A stretch of 64,000 nucleotides of DNA from contig JANAVB010016200.1 of NCBI GenBank assembly GCA_029216955.1, positions 1,097,675 to 1,161,674 of the forward strand, read 5' to 3'. The stretch is from Iris pallida (lineage: Eukaryota; Streptophyta; Magnoliopsida; Asparagales; Iridaceae). The notes under the pieces were generated by a model. It worked only from the letters and a program-made list of their open reading frames with translations. It made no database searches and was not told the DNA's origin. Both the position numbers and the translations under genes were made by a program. Of the stretch, positions 1 to 11,079 are shown piece by piece (position 1 is the stretch's first letter; each line of letters begins with the position of its first letter).

Positions 1-7
1 TCCATCC

Positions 8-1229
8 ATGGATTCCCTCTTTTCGCCAGTCCAATCTAGCGATGGCGCGTTCGACGGGTTTTACTTTCAAACCCTAGATCGAGCCCTACTGTGGTATGGA
101 GATTTTTCCATGAGATCCATATGCACAGTCGCTCCCATTAAGTGGACTGTATTTCCAGAACACCGACCTTTCTTTGAGGCATTAGGGTTACAATATTTTG
201 TTAAACTCTGTTTCTCCGTAGCAACTAATGCCATTAGACTGTTCTACTGTAATATTATATTAAACACGTTTGATGTAAGTACTCGTGTTGGAGGATTAGA
301 TATCAATTTCAATGATGTTATCTTAGCGGAAATCTTTGGTATTCCCAACGAAGGTGAACCGCTTGTTGATACCACTGAATTTGATTTCCCCGACGGCACG
401 ACACTCACTAGTTTCAAAGCAGAACTCTGTGCACCTGATCGAGTTCGCTCTGGAAAGTTCAAGGCAAACGACTTGAACTTGTTTAATTATGAATTGCACC
501 GTATCATTTACTCCACTCTTCTTTCGAAATCTACTTCGAAGGATGATGTTACGTCTCTTGAATTATCTGCTATGTATCACATTCTTAAGGGGATTCCATT
601 TTCTGTCCCTAAGACCATTATTCAGATGATGGGACGTTGTCGTGCAAGAGATAGAAATCTCTCTTATGCGTTGATTCTCCCACGCATCTTCCAGCGTTTC
701 GACATTGATTTATCTACTTGTACTCAAGTCCCTGAGCCCAAGTTTCTCAAGTTATCTCGTCGCAGTATGACTGCTGCTGCTTCTCCTACTGCCCCTGCTA
801 CTGCTCCACCTCCTCCACCTCCTCAGCAGTATGCTATGACATTTGAGGGCATACACCAGCACCTTTCAGATTTGCACGTCTCGATGACGGACATGGCTCG
901 CGAACGTGAGTTCCACGACATCACCCGTTATCAGACGATTGCAAATTCTTTAGCTAATCTTCGATTCGCCCAGACTGGACATTCTGCCGGTTCCATTCCT
1001 AGAGATCCAGCTTTCTCTGGTTACTGCTGTGAGGATGAGGCTGTTCATGCCTACTTTCAGCCCGATAACGCATATGATTGGTACCGTTCTGACCGTGCTC
1101 TTCGAGATTATGTTGGTGAGTTACACTGGCACTCCCACTCACCCTTCTAGCGCGGGCACCTCTGCAGCTGGTCCTTCTGGACATGCTGGTCATGCTGATG
1201 ATGATGATGAGGAGGAGGAGGAGTTGTGA
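8..1229 (+). pseudogene. Extra ORF in the env position of the SIRE-like element (putative plant transposon-protein domain), frameshifted near its end
   Basis: An open frame of 380 codons starts at the ATG at position 8. Residues about 20-230 resemble the plant-specific domain annotated as putative plant transposon protein, a relative of the plant mobile domain: an aromatic N-terminal part, then RLFYCNIIL, STRVGGLDINF and LAEIFGIPNEGE. A Pro/Ala linker follows (about 255-275), then a polar segment that may be helical. The frame ends at 1150. An overlapping frame carries on from about 1130 with a Gly/Ser-rich stretch and an acidic tail of Asp and Glu ending at 1229, which looks like the original C-terminus, so a one-base shift near 1130 is likely. 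There is no signal peptide or membrane segment, so an envelope role is unsupported. It lies 530 bp before the LTR. Function is unknown. Confidence 0.6.
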
Positions 1230-1762
1230 TATGTTTATCTGATTTTTGAGACTTAGACATTATCTACTGTATACTTGGAAATGCTCCGACATTCCAAGTT
1301 TTTCTATCTTTTTAGACTTTATTATCAGTATTTCTTTTGAGAACTTGTACTGGATATTTTTATGTCTTTTGGACATCATTTCATCTTTATGGATTTCATA
1401 GTTTATGGTTCATATCAGTTTATTTACTTAGCATCTTTTTCTGTTTTAATAACTGCCTGTGAAATGTTTCTTTGTTTATTATAAACTGCCTGAGTACAAA
1501 TACATGCCTGTGATGTCATTCTTTTTTCTTTTTCTATCATTTATCATGATTATTTTCTTGTGTTTCTTCACTGTCTTTTATTTATGCATTGATTGCGGGA
1601 GAGTTTTTCTCTTTTGCAATTATTTTGCTAAATGACAACAGGGGAGAAAAATAAAGATCTAACATTTCTTTTGAGAAAATGCAGAACATGAACAATTTTT
1701 GATTTTTTTAAGCTTAAATGTTATATCATTCATAGTTTGTCAATTATCAAAATGGGGGAGAT
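1230..1762 (+). other. 3' untranslated stretch of the SIRE-like element, with polypurine tracts
   Basis: AT-rich and T-rich DNA with no credible ORF. It contains a purine-rich tract at about 1636-1652 (caggggagaaaaataaag) and the tract next to the LTR at 1749-1762 (aaaatgggggagat). The second is the likely primer for plus-strand DNA synthesis. Repeated purine tracts upstream of the 3' LTR are known from Sirevirus-type copia elements. Confidence 0.55.
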
Positions 1763-2847
1763 TGTTGGCCCATTGGTCATATGGTCAAACTGATTTTAAT
1801 AATTGATCAAACTCTGTCTGGATATATGAAGCTAGTCAGGATGTATCGGACTCTTGGACATGATCAAGAACAGCTATCTACACAGTTCAAGACCGAAGCA
1901 ATGTTTGCCTGTTCGAGTCTGTATTTCTTTGAGCATGTATTTTTCATTTTATTGAGTCTTGGAATACGTTGTACACCGAGTCGTACTGGCAAATAGGCTA
2001 TTCCAAAATGTTTTCAAAATGTTTTTAAAATGTCCTTAGTTTTGAAAAACATTCTTATTAACAAAAGCTTCAAAAAGGTTTTCAAAAAGGTTTTCAAAAA
2101 TCTCCAAAATCTACTTTTAAATACCTAACCTAACCCTGATAGAACTCGGCCAGAGTTCGGCCAGAGTTTGGCCAGAGTTCGATTAGTGGCCGTTTTGATT
2201 TTTGAATTCTTTGGAACTTGGTCCTCCTGCAGTTACGGATTTGACCGAGATTTCCTCATCGAGTTCTGCCCAAATTCTGCCCGAATTCTGCCAGAATTCT
2301 GTCTTTGGAATTCCTATAAATAGAGAAGGATTTTGATCATTTCAACTCACTCATTCACTTTCAATCTTCTCTCTATCTAAAGCTTTCAGTCTTCCAAAGA
2401 ATTTTCTTGAGCTTTAAATTTCAGATCCCAAGCCAATTACAATCCTCTAGTCGATTTGCCAGTGCGGTGCGGTCTAGAAGTTTCTGAGAGATTGTAATCA
2501 GAAGGCTTGATTGAAGAATACCTCTTCACAATTGAAGTTGGACGAGTTCTTCGTATCAAAGCTCGCGTTATAGAAGTTGCAAGGACTTCGTAAGAAAACT
2601 TGCGGTTTTGCCAATAGTGGATTCAACTGGTAGCAAGAGTTCTACCGACTGGATTAGTCCTCAACAGAGAAAAACCAGTATACATCGCTGTCTTTGTGTT
2701 TGCTTTCTTATCTATGTCTTTACATTACTTAGTTGTTATTATTATTCTGTGATCTTGCTGCTAACATTTTTAATTAGCATATTTCCGCTGCCAACTCTAT
2801 TCACCCCCCCTCTAGAGTATTGTGCTTTACGATTTTGTTCCTACACA
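1763..2847 (+). repeat. 3' LTR of the SIRE-like copia element
   Basis: The LTR starts TGTTGG directly after a polypurine tract and ends CTACACA, with TGT/ACA inverted termini; 1085 bp. It contains a TATA box at 2315-2322, a short tandem repeat of a GAGTTCGGCCA word at about 2142-2182, and a related run of AATTCTGCCC/AATTCTGCCAG words at 2270-2300 just upstream of the TATA box. The C-rich run and TCTAGAG near 2807-2820 are typical of SIRE-like LTR ends. The second LTR is outside the window. Confidence 0.65.
2315..2322 (+). promoter_or_regulatory. TATA box of the SIRE-like LTR
   Basis: TATAAATA lies 553 bp into the LTR, followed by a CT-rich leader. The position suits an LTR U3/R boundary. The GTTCGGCCAGA and AATTCTGCC repeats just upstream could be U3 enhancer repeats; that part is inference. 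Confidence 0.55.
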
Positions 2848-4447
2848 ATTGACTTATTTATTTGAGCAATATTTATTCAGTTTATATGGCATGATATTAT
2901 GTGTCTTGTTACGTCCCTCTGAGGACCTGGTTATCTCGCCAGGTGTGTGCTCTTGTCTTTCGTAGGTGCTCTAGCTCTAGCCGTGACCATCTCCATCTCT
3001 TCGAGGATGATTGCGCTTAGATCGTCTTCGCTTCGCTCGCCAAAATCTTTCTTTTGTTATGTATCTCTTTTTATAGTTGGTAGTGGATTTGTGTCCGTCC
3101 AACATATTGTATCAAGACAGTTCATTATCATTATATGATATCTTTTATTCATTTATTTTTGTGTGGATGAGATTAGTTATGGTTCTACTACATTTTACAG
3201 CTTACGTATATTTATTATACGGCTGGCATGTCTACGTTCCTAGTCGTACATATTTTGGGATTGGAATATTACAATAACGGAGTCTGGCCATGGTAGTTTC
3301 AGACACAGCTGTCTGACTACTTCCAACTTCGGAACTGCCTGATAAGAAATGGCTACTTTCGACCCCTGATTCTGCTTGTTCATTTGGGGCAATCACTTCT
3401 GCATCCTTGACCTCAAAAGTTTGGTTGGTGGGGGTTTGAGTCTCCGCAGTATCTAACTAAATAATTATCTATAAAAACTCTAAAAATTACCATTTAATTC
3501 AAATAAATAAATGAAAATATTATCAAAATTCTGGAAAGAGGGGTTACACTACCACTTTTCTAGATTTGGGATATTTTAGTAATTGTGTGATATTTTGAAT
3601 TTTTGATTATTTTGTTATTAATTTGATTGGTGTTGTAGTTTTTGATTGGTGCTTTGGTATTAGCAGATGGTTTAACTTTAGTTAACCTTGATTAGAAGAC
3701 TAACCATGTGATTAGAGACTTAATTAGCTAATTAGAATTTAAGTTAGAGCTTAGTCATAATTAGGAAATAATTTAAGTTATTTTTAAGCTATTTAATATA
3801 TAGCTTTTTGGCCTTTTTGCTAGTGGGCTCCTTTTGGACTTTAGTTGTATTGTGGCCCATCCTAAACCCTAACCTAACCCTAGTAGCACCCCTGGTCGGC
3901 CATAACAGCAGTCCCCTTATATTTGTTATAGTATAGTAGTCGTCAAGCTTTCTCAAAACCCTAGAAATTTCCATTCCCTTCCAATAGCCTCTTTTCCTCA
4001 ATTCTCATCCAAATCAGACCAAACAAAGTACGTTGCGATCCTTGGGAGGAGAGAAACTTGCTGGAGACTTGCTAGCAAGGAATCAGAGGTTTTGGACCGG
4101 AGGAAATCGACGTCGAGACATTTGGAGGCTCGTTTTATTGAGATATTGACTCTCAATAAGTAAACCCCTCTAAACACCTGTAAATTCTAATTTTTTTCAT
4201 AAATGCATCCATCTAGGTGTCCCAGGCCTGTAGATATAGTTTGGTAGAATTTTTTATCCGTTTGGTAGGCGTATCGGACGCGTGTCGGTGTATTGGAACA
4301 CGTGTTCGATAAAATGCCTCTTAGAATCAAAAGTTCTTATTTTTTGATTCTGTTTTCACGAATTTATTGCTGTTTATATTTGAAACAAGTTCTGTGAAGA
4401 AGGATATCAATTTGACACCGGTGACTTGGGCCCTCAAGAGGATATAA
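2848..4447. other. Unassigned AT-rich DNA between two retroelements, possible old LTR fragments
   Basis: No ORF here resembles a known protein. Around 2900-3480 there are short C/T-rich and GT-rich stretches that may be the end of an old element. From 3540 to 4447 the sequence looks like an LTR or promoter: AT-rich, then telobox-like AACCCTA words (3864-3885, 3955-3962), a TATA-like cttatattt near 3915, then a GC-richer leader. No partner repeat was found in the window, so this is inference. E1 is inserted at its right edge. Confidence 0.35.
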
Positions 4448-5276
4448 TGTTTGCAAAAACAAAAGTTGATCTTTATTTCACAAACTTTGTAAGAAGATTA
4501 CAAGAATTCTGGGAAAGTACAACTATAGAAATTCGATCTGAATGACGATCGCTTTATCCCTTGGATGATGTGAACTTTGAAGACGATAGCCTCTGAAGAT
4601 TGCAGCAGCACTTTGGCAAGAACTCCTGATCTCTGGTGATGACTTGAATGTGTGTTCTGATCTCTCTGTGTGTGATAATGAAGACTTGAAACTCAATTTA
4701 TAGAGTTCTGGAAATAACTAACTTTTAGTTATTCTGAATTGTGCAGGATAGATTGCGCAGACTTTGGATTGCGCAAGCAAGAACTGCGCAGGCAGTTACT
4801 CGATCGTGGACCATCTGTATGTGACGCGTGGCATTATTTGATTGAAATACGCTTGATCGTGCACAGACGGTTGCCGCATGGTGAGTAATTGATAGCATGT
4901 AGGCCACGTGTACATTTGTCAGTTGTCTTGATGGAGTACGCCACCTGAATTACGCTGGCTTCAGATTGCGCTGGGATGGACCGCGCTGCAGAGAGTCTGG
5001 CCGATTACGCTACATGTACAGCTGTCCTCGAACGCTGTGCTGCACGATAAACGAACAGTTTCCTCGTTCTTCGTGCTGTCAATTGTCAGAAGATCTGATT
5101 CTCTGTCAGATAATGATGACGAGGCCACGTCAGCTTGCGCACTTGGATGAGTGCACAGTTCAGCCTGCGCAATTGAGTTGTTGCATAATCTGTCTCCTGT
5201 ACAGTTCACTTGAAGGACGCACAATTAGATTTTCATGACTTCTTTGATGGGTACAACTTGATTTTTAGGACCTACA
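4448..5276 (-). repeat. 3' LTR of E1
   Basis: This 829-bp LTR pairs with 20385-21206 over its whole length, with scattered substitutions and one small indel near the outer end (ttttcatgacttctttgatggg against ttttcattaatggg). Many differences are C/T or G/A changes inside TGCGCA words, as expected from decay of methylated CpG. A minus-strand TATA box lies at about 4695-4702. The LTR contains many copies of the word TGCGCA or GCGCAA. Confidence 0.92.
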
Positions 5277-5287
5277 AGACCCCCTTC
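5277..5287 (-). promoter_or_regulatory. Polypurine tract of E1
   Basis: Read on the minus strand the sequence is GAAGGGGGTCT directly before the LTR start TGTAGG. This is the expected position and composition for the plus-strand primer of a gypsy element. Confidence 0.75.
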
Positions 5288-5442
5288 AATGTTTTCGAAG
5301 TTTGAAAATAGTCAAAGCTTCGAAATACTTTGAATTTTGATTTTAAAATCAAGTTGCGCAAATAATGACTTGTCTGCGCAATTGGAGGAGTCAGCTCCCA
5401 TTTCTTCGGCGCAATTCGAGGCGACCGTTACTCTCGAAAAAC

Positions 5443-5450
5443 TATAAATA
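5443..5450 (+). promoter_or_regulatory. TATA box for the antisense gene of E1
   Basis: TATAAATA lies 106 bp before the ATG at 5556 and is followed by a CT-rich leader typical of plant 5' UTRs. It is inside the element, next to the 3' LTR, and points against the direction of gag-pol. It suggests that the antisense gene has its own promoter. Confidence 0.6.
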
Positions 5451-5664
5451 GTTCTCCTTCTTCCTTCTATCATTCTTTACTTGTTTTTACTTTGTTTAAG
5501 AGAGAAAATTCTCGAGCCCACTCTGACTCTTTTCCTTCTTCTCCGTTGACTTCAAATGGCTCCGAAGCGTTCAGCCGCCGACAAGGGCAAAGCCCCCGCC
5601 GAGTCTTCGACTCGTGCTGCGCCGCGCATTTCATGACACGAAGTCGGTCATCCAGTACTGCAAG

Positions 5665-6102
5665 GTAGTCGCTCGATCGAAAACCCTTTTTAGGGTTCTT
5701 CGACATGATTGAATCTTCAAACCTATCTCTTTTTAGAGATTTGGTTATACTGTGCCGCCCTATTTAGGGTTTCGGTTGCACAAACCCAATAGTTTTCATT
5801 TTTATGAAGACTATTTTCTTGCGCAATCGGTTGGAAAGTGCTGGCAAAAGTCAGTGCAATCTGCTGATTTGCGCAAGGTTGTCCAGCGCAAACTGATGCT
5901 TTGCGCAAGTTATTCAGCGCAATCTGATGGCTTGCGCAAGTGGATGAGTTGGCACAACTGGACAGTTTGCGCATAGAAGCTGTTGTTGCGCAATCTGATA
6001 TTTTACAGACAGCGCAATCTGATGCTTGCGCAATTTGCTAATTTTTTTGGACAGAATCTTTGTTTTTGTATATACTGAATTCTGTCTTTCTGTTTGATGC
6101 AG
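5665..6102 (+). other. Likely intron 1 of the antisense gene, rich in GCGCAA words
   Basis: The donor is CAAG/GTAGTC and the acceptor is a T-rich tract ending TTTGATGCAG before the next exon. Between them, at 5819-6033, the words GCGCAATCTGAT and TTGCGCAAG recur about ten times. The same words fill the LTRs of E1. No coding potential is seen across this stretch. Confidence 0.55.
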
Positions 6103-8689
6103 TTAACATCAGAGAAGGCCCAGAGTATAAAATCTTTACAGGGACCCTTACTGAACCAGAGTTTAAGGAAGATTTGTCCCATATAATATTTTCCCAATAT
6201 GCTCTGCCATCTTCCCGTCAAGCTATCTTAATAGCACAGGACAACGAAACTTTATTGAGTCTGATGAATGGGCAACCTCTACAGACTGCCGATGCCATTA
6301 CTCAAAAGAAACCCATGTTTCTATTTGGTGAGGCTATTGATAAGAGTTCTCAGCCGAGACCTCGTGTTGAGCAGAGACTCTTCCAGAGAAAGGAGAAAAT
6401 AATACTGTTACCTGACATTGCCAGATGCCTCCCTCTATCCCGCTATGCCCATACGAGCCATCCCAGGAGGATGGACTGGGATATTACCCCTCTCCAGCAA
6501 GCAAGAACAGGAAATATTTGTGTAAAGAAAGGACCGAACAGCAGGGATATATTCTATAGCTCCTCTGAGCGTCACAGCTCCTTGCTCAGAGGATTGAAGC
6601 CTGGCTGTATCCCACCGGATAACTCCTCCTTGCTGCTGCCGGTGAGGACGCCGATCTTTGCTAATGAATTTGCAAAGGCTGAGGAAAGATACCAGGATCA
6701 GGACATCCGATTGACAGGTCTGGTGAACCCAGACAACAAAAGATGGAACTGCATAACCAATTGGATACTGGTTCAGTTCGAAGAAAAGCTCAAAGAGATT
6801 GAGCTATATCAGGCGATATACTCTACCGTATATCAACCCTCATATGTTTCTCGCCTTGGCAGAGAGGTATAATTTTAGGACAGGGACATTCATGACACCC
6901 TGCGGGGAGATTGGACTAGCTCTTCATAAGATGAAATATATCTCGAGCTTACCAATGGGAGACTTCCCCTACGAAGAATTTGTTTCAACAAATGACGAGT
7001 TAGACCGACTTCGTCGAGAGAATGCAGAGATGGTGGCCGTTTTTGAAGAACTACTGTACCACTACAAAATTTGCTCCATGTACTATAAGAGTGGTTCTTC
7101 CGGCACTTGCTACTCATCAAAGTGGTTGCCCTATCTTTTTCTTAATCACATCATCGAGAAGAAGACTAAGGATCATGATACGTACAACCCGACCTTCTTC
7201 AAACCACTCAGCCACAGTGAGGTAATAGGATTGATGGAAGAAAACAAAGAAATGGACATCAAGGTTGACGACGAACTTAAATACCCTCCATTCAAGACCG
7301 AAGATTTTATTGAGAGTTTCATGAGAATGGGCTATAGGCCCATGTCAAAGGAAGCCCAGCTGGTGGGTTTCCTCACATATTGGCTCCGACGCTTCATCGT
7401 ACCCGAAGCAAGTGCCGTATTTCGCTTCCACAGCGGCGTGCTCTTTGCTGCTGTCCGGTTAGTCTTTGGCTACCGGATGGATCTGCTGTCGGCGATGACC
7501 TATAGAGTGAATGTGGGTCTTCGTATTTATGTTGAATCTATACTCAAATAGAAAGGTGAGAAGGGGAATTTCCCTCGGCTGGAGCTGCCCTACACTTATT
7601 TGTTCGGATGGTTACTTCTACACCATCCGTCATTGATGAACCCTGACATGGGAGCAGTCGGCGGTAGCTATTTACGAAGATTCTCCCGGAGTAAATGGAT
7701 ATACACTAGTCTGAAAGATTACAGACGTGCCTTGAATCTTGGGAAGGGGTGGAATTTCTACTGTGTTGCCTCTCCAACCGGCTATGAACATATGTCAACA
7801 AATCTAGTTGATCTTGGAAGGCAGCCGTTGGGTCGGGCAGCATTTGATTGGCTGAGGACGATTAGGCCGTCGCACTTGGTTTATAGATTTGAAGATGAAT
7901 GTTTCTTAGAACCATATCTGCCAAGCCGTTTTGCCCGTCAATTCGGCTACGACCAATTCCACGTAGGCAATGCTATAACTTGCCTGCAAGGAGAAGGGTA
8001 TCTGATTTATGGCGCCAGGGCCTGGGCTTATTATAACGCCCGAGACACAAGGACAGTGTTCTCGATGCCGACCAAGAGTGATCATGGCCCCCGGATGTTA
8101 TACACATATTCGTTTTTTTACACAGCAGCGAATATATTCGCCGAGAACTTTAGCCTTGTAGATAGCTTCGTGACGGCGACACGTTTAAAGAAGGGAGCAA
8201 CTGTTATGCTAGCTCCAGTTAATGATGAGCAGCATGAGCCAGTGGATGATCCGTTGGAAGCCTCAAGGGAAGCTAACTTCCCTGAGGAGGTCAATGAACC
8301 ACTGTGAATTTCTTTAAAAGTGGTCAAATCTCCAACCAAGGAGAGAAAGAGAAAGATTAATGAACCTTCTTCTCTGGTTGCAAAGAAGAAACTTATCCTA
8401 GATCCCTCAGAGAAGGTCACCACCAGGTCACAATCTTGGCAACTGGCCGAGTCGACCCAAAGAGAAGAAGCGACTACGCCGACCTCTCTTCCAAGGCAGG
8501 TCGATGTAGTAGATGTGGAGAGTCCAAAGAGACCTCTTCATAGAAAGAAACTGGCCTCCAGAAGAAGAAAGAGGGTGATCACTCCTCCAAGACAAATCTT
8601 ATCCTCGGTGGTGGCCAGTGCTGTTGCTGGAATCACCATGTCATGCCCTACACCTACCCCCGAGCCTAGGCAGGAGACTCCTACTCCAG

Positions 8690-8793
8690 AGCAGAGGGAC
8701 GAGGTTGACCAGAGGGATGAAGCTGAGCAGAGGAATAAAGCTGAGCAGAGGGATGCAGCTGAGCAGAGGGATGCAGCTGAGCAGAGGGATGAT
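8690..8793 (+). repeat. Short in-frame tandem repeat (Glu-Gln-Arg-Asp units) in the antisense gene
   Basis: About six 18-base units of the type gctgagcagagggatgca encode a repeating Ala-Glu-Gln-Arg-Asp peptide. The repeat is a charged linker between the basic segment and the acidic C-terminal half of the protein. Confidence 0.8.
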
Positions 8794-9171
8794 GAAGTTT
8801 TGCGATCTCCTTCTCTTGCGGTGAAACTACCCAGATTCCTGCTACACCAGGAACACTCCGTGAAGAAGAAGATCGTTTAATGATTGAAGCTCTAAATAAT
8901 TGCGACTTCGGTCTGAAAGATAATGTCGATCAAGCCGTCATCGCAACTGCCAGCGAGGAGGCTCCAGAAGATAGTATAAGCAATAAAGATATATCAACAG
9001 AAGGTGTTGATGATACATTAAATCCCGAAGAGGGCACTGATGTACATATGTCTCCCGAAGCCGTAGATGACACGCTGAATCCTGAAGAGGATGTTGAGGT
9101 GCACGTGTCTCCGAAAAAGAATACGGGTGTAGAAGTAGCACCTGCTGAAACTACTCCTGCTGATCCAAAAG

Positions 9172-9242
9172 GTATTAAATGTTTTTATCTACCTTCTTTT
9201 CATAGATTCAAATAGCTGACATCTACATTTTTATCCATGCAG
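9172..9242 (+). other. Likely short intron of the antisense gene
   Basis: The donor is AAAAG/GTATTA and the acceptor is TTTATCCATGCAG. Removing these 71 bp keeps an open frame of more than 60 codons on the far side, whereas reading straight through meets stops at once. This is an inference from splice-site form and frame. Confidence 0.6.
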
Positions 9243-10675
9243 AGCTTGAACCTTCCCGAGTTCCTCCCGTATGTACAGACATAGTGCCAATAACGGCTAT
9301 TGCTAGTGGTAGCCGACATTTTTCGGGTGGCACTGAGGCCGGAAGTAGCCAGGCAGTAATGTCTGAGGCTACTTCTGTTAGATTGGAATATGTGCCAACA
9401 AATGACAGACTTGTTGCTGAACCAAGTCATGATAAGATTGCCTTTTACTTTTGATCTTTTTCAATTGGTTGCAAATGACAACAACAAACAATGATAAGGT
9501 TCATTTGATTTTGCAGAAGAACATCTGGGAGGGGCAGCCAGTTCTACGATGGCTCCTGTGTCTAAAGAGCCCTCTACTCAAAGGAAAGAAGCTGAACGTC
9601 TATCTTCACAGACACCTGCTGCTGCTTCGACATCTATGGGAGTAGCTGCTACTCCGGGTGCTCTGGCTACTAACCAATTTATCATCAGCTCCTTCAGCAA
9701 CCTTTTCTTTAATTCTTTGAAACCCTTAGTAGATAGGGTGATAGAGAAAGAAGATGCTGGTTTCTCCACTGTCAGAGGTCCAACCTCCTATTTGATCAAT
9801 GCCATCCGTAGTCAAGGCGACGAAGCTCAGGCTGTTTTTCTTGAACATGTACTATATGAGCTGGAGGCTTCGGTTAAGATTTACAAAGAGCTGAATAGGG
9901 GGGAGATGGAGCTCTTGGTACAAGCTGAATTCGAGAAGATGTCACAAGAAGTTGCAGTTGCAAAGGTTGATCTCCAAGTTCTTTTGGACACTTTCTCTAC
10001 TAAGTCTGCTGAGTATAATTCCAAAGTGGAAACAGTAGCATCTATTGCTGACGAGAAGGAGAGGAAAGTTGCTGAGCTGTAATCAGAATCTGTCCGTCTT
10101 AAAGAAGAGCTGAGATTAGTTCAGCTTGCTCTGGAAGATGAGGCCGCACAACACCAGGCTGCAGTTCAACAACTGAATGCTCTGACTCTGGAAAGAGATG
10201 AGTATGTCGCAACTCATCAGGATGAAATCTCTCGCAGAATAGTAACCATGCCATCTTTCGACGACAAGTCTGGGATGGAGAAAGCTAGAAAGCGAGTGAT
10301 GGAATCTCGTGAGGAGCGGCTGCAATCTTTAAAGTAGCAGATGACCAGCTTAATGACTCCGTCGGCAGAATGAGAAAGACTTTTTGTATCTTCAATCTTT
10401 TTGTGATATATAATGTTGTAATGTCTTTCAATTTTGATCAATCAATAAAAAGACATTTTCTTGGTAGCTCTATTATTTATTGTATATCTTATTCAGATAT
10501 AAATAATAGCAATAAAAAATATATTCAGAGGTGCAGGACATGATATATTTCTTGATTTTGGAAAATAATTATGTTCAATTATATATGCTAAGAGGTAATG
10601 TGGACATGGCAGAATATAATTTATTGAATATCATTATTTCAGTAGACAACTTAAACAAAAATGATAAGTTACTGA

Positions 10676-10992
10676 TATGAACGAAATGGATGATTCGTCA
10701 AAATGTGTGAACGAAATGAATGAACGAAATGAATCGTCGGGATGAACGGATGGACCGTCAAACGAATTAAATGAACGGGTGGACCGTCAGATGAACGGGT
10801 GAACTGTCAGATGAATATGTGAACGGGTGAACCGTCGGATGAATGTGTGAACGGGTGAACCGTCGGATGGATGTAATGAAGGGACGAACCGTCAGATGGA
10901 TGTAATGAACGGACGAACCGTCAGATGGATGATTATGATGAACGGGCGAACCGTCAGATGAATATGATGAACGGGCGAACCGTCAGATGATT
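10676..10992 (+). repeat. Minisatellite inside E1 (ATGAACGGGTGAACCGTCAG-type units)
   Basis: About a dozen imperfect units of roughly 20-30 bp, built on gaacgggcgaaccgtcagatg. The copies nearest 10992 are the most alike (gatgaacgggcgaaccgtcag twice), so the array probably grew from that side. It separates the two antisense coding regions. Confidence 0.85.
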
Positions 10993-11079
10993 GTGATAAA
11001 TCGTTGTCGTATGAATTTTTGTCTACAAATAGAACAGAAAATTAGATGGGATGATCACTTTCACTTTTCAACAAAAAAA

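Larger units (their letters stand above)
1..2847 (+). mobile_element. 3' end of a SIRE/Maximus-like Ty1/copia element
   Basis: The window opens inside a plus-strand element. What is visible is an extra ORF, a non-coding stretch with purine-rich tracts, and one LTR. The assignment to copia of the SIRE type is inferred from three things: an ORF placed after where pol would be, more than one polypurine tract before the 3' LTR (about 1636-1652 and 1749-1762), and an LTR that starts TGTTGG, ends CTACACA and carries a run of C followed by TCTAGAG near its end. Reverse transcriptase and integrase lie outside the window, so the lineage is not proved. The target duplication cannot be tested because the 5' end is missing. 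Confidence 0.65.
5556..10337 (+). pseudogene. Antisense plant-mobile-domain (PMD) gene carried by E1, with introns and several breaks
   Basis: This gene runs against the polarity of E1, between integrase and the 3' LTR. Exon 1 starts at ATG 5556 with a basic, Ala-rich N-terminus (MAPKRSAADKGKAP). A GT...AG intron is likely at 5665-6102. Exon 2 reads on to about 6840, shifts frame, then continues to 8850 through in-frame stops at 7549 and 8305. Two segments match the plant mobile domain (PF10536 type): an aromatic/Gly-Glu start (TFMTPCGEIGLALHKM) and an EAQLVGFLTYWLRRF helix followed by LFAAVRLVFGYRMDLLSA. Next come a basic segment (KERKRK), a Glu-Gln-Arg repeat (8690-8790) and a frameshift near 8815. 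Two more introns are likely (9172-9242; another ending at 9516). The last exon encodes a coiled coil with a stop at 10080 and ends at 10337; AATAAA follows at 10444. Additional antisense ORFs are known in Tat-lineage elements; the PMD call is motif-based. Function is unknown. Confidence 0.75.

Noticed and set aside
8..1150. Possible envelope protein
   Set aside because: Although the position fits, the sequence has no signal peptide, no membrane helix and no coiled-coil fusion region; it looks like a plant transposon-protein domain instead.
3864..3885. CCCTAACCTAACCCTA resembling telomere repeats
   Set aside because: Only two or three imperfect units, in a promoter-like stretch; telobox motifs are common in plant promoters and LTRs. 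Not an interstitial telomere array.
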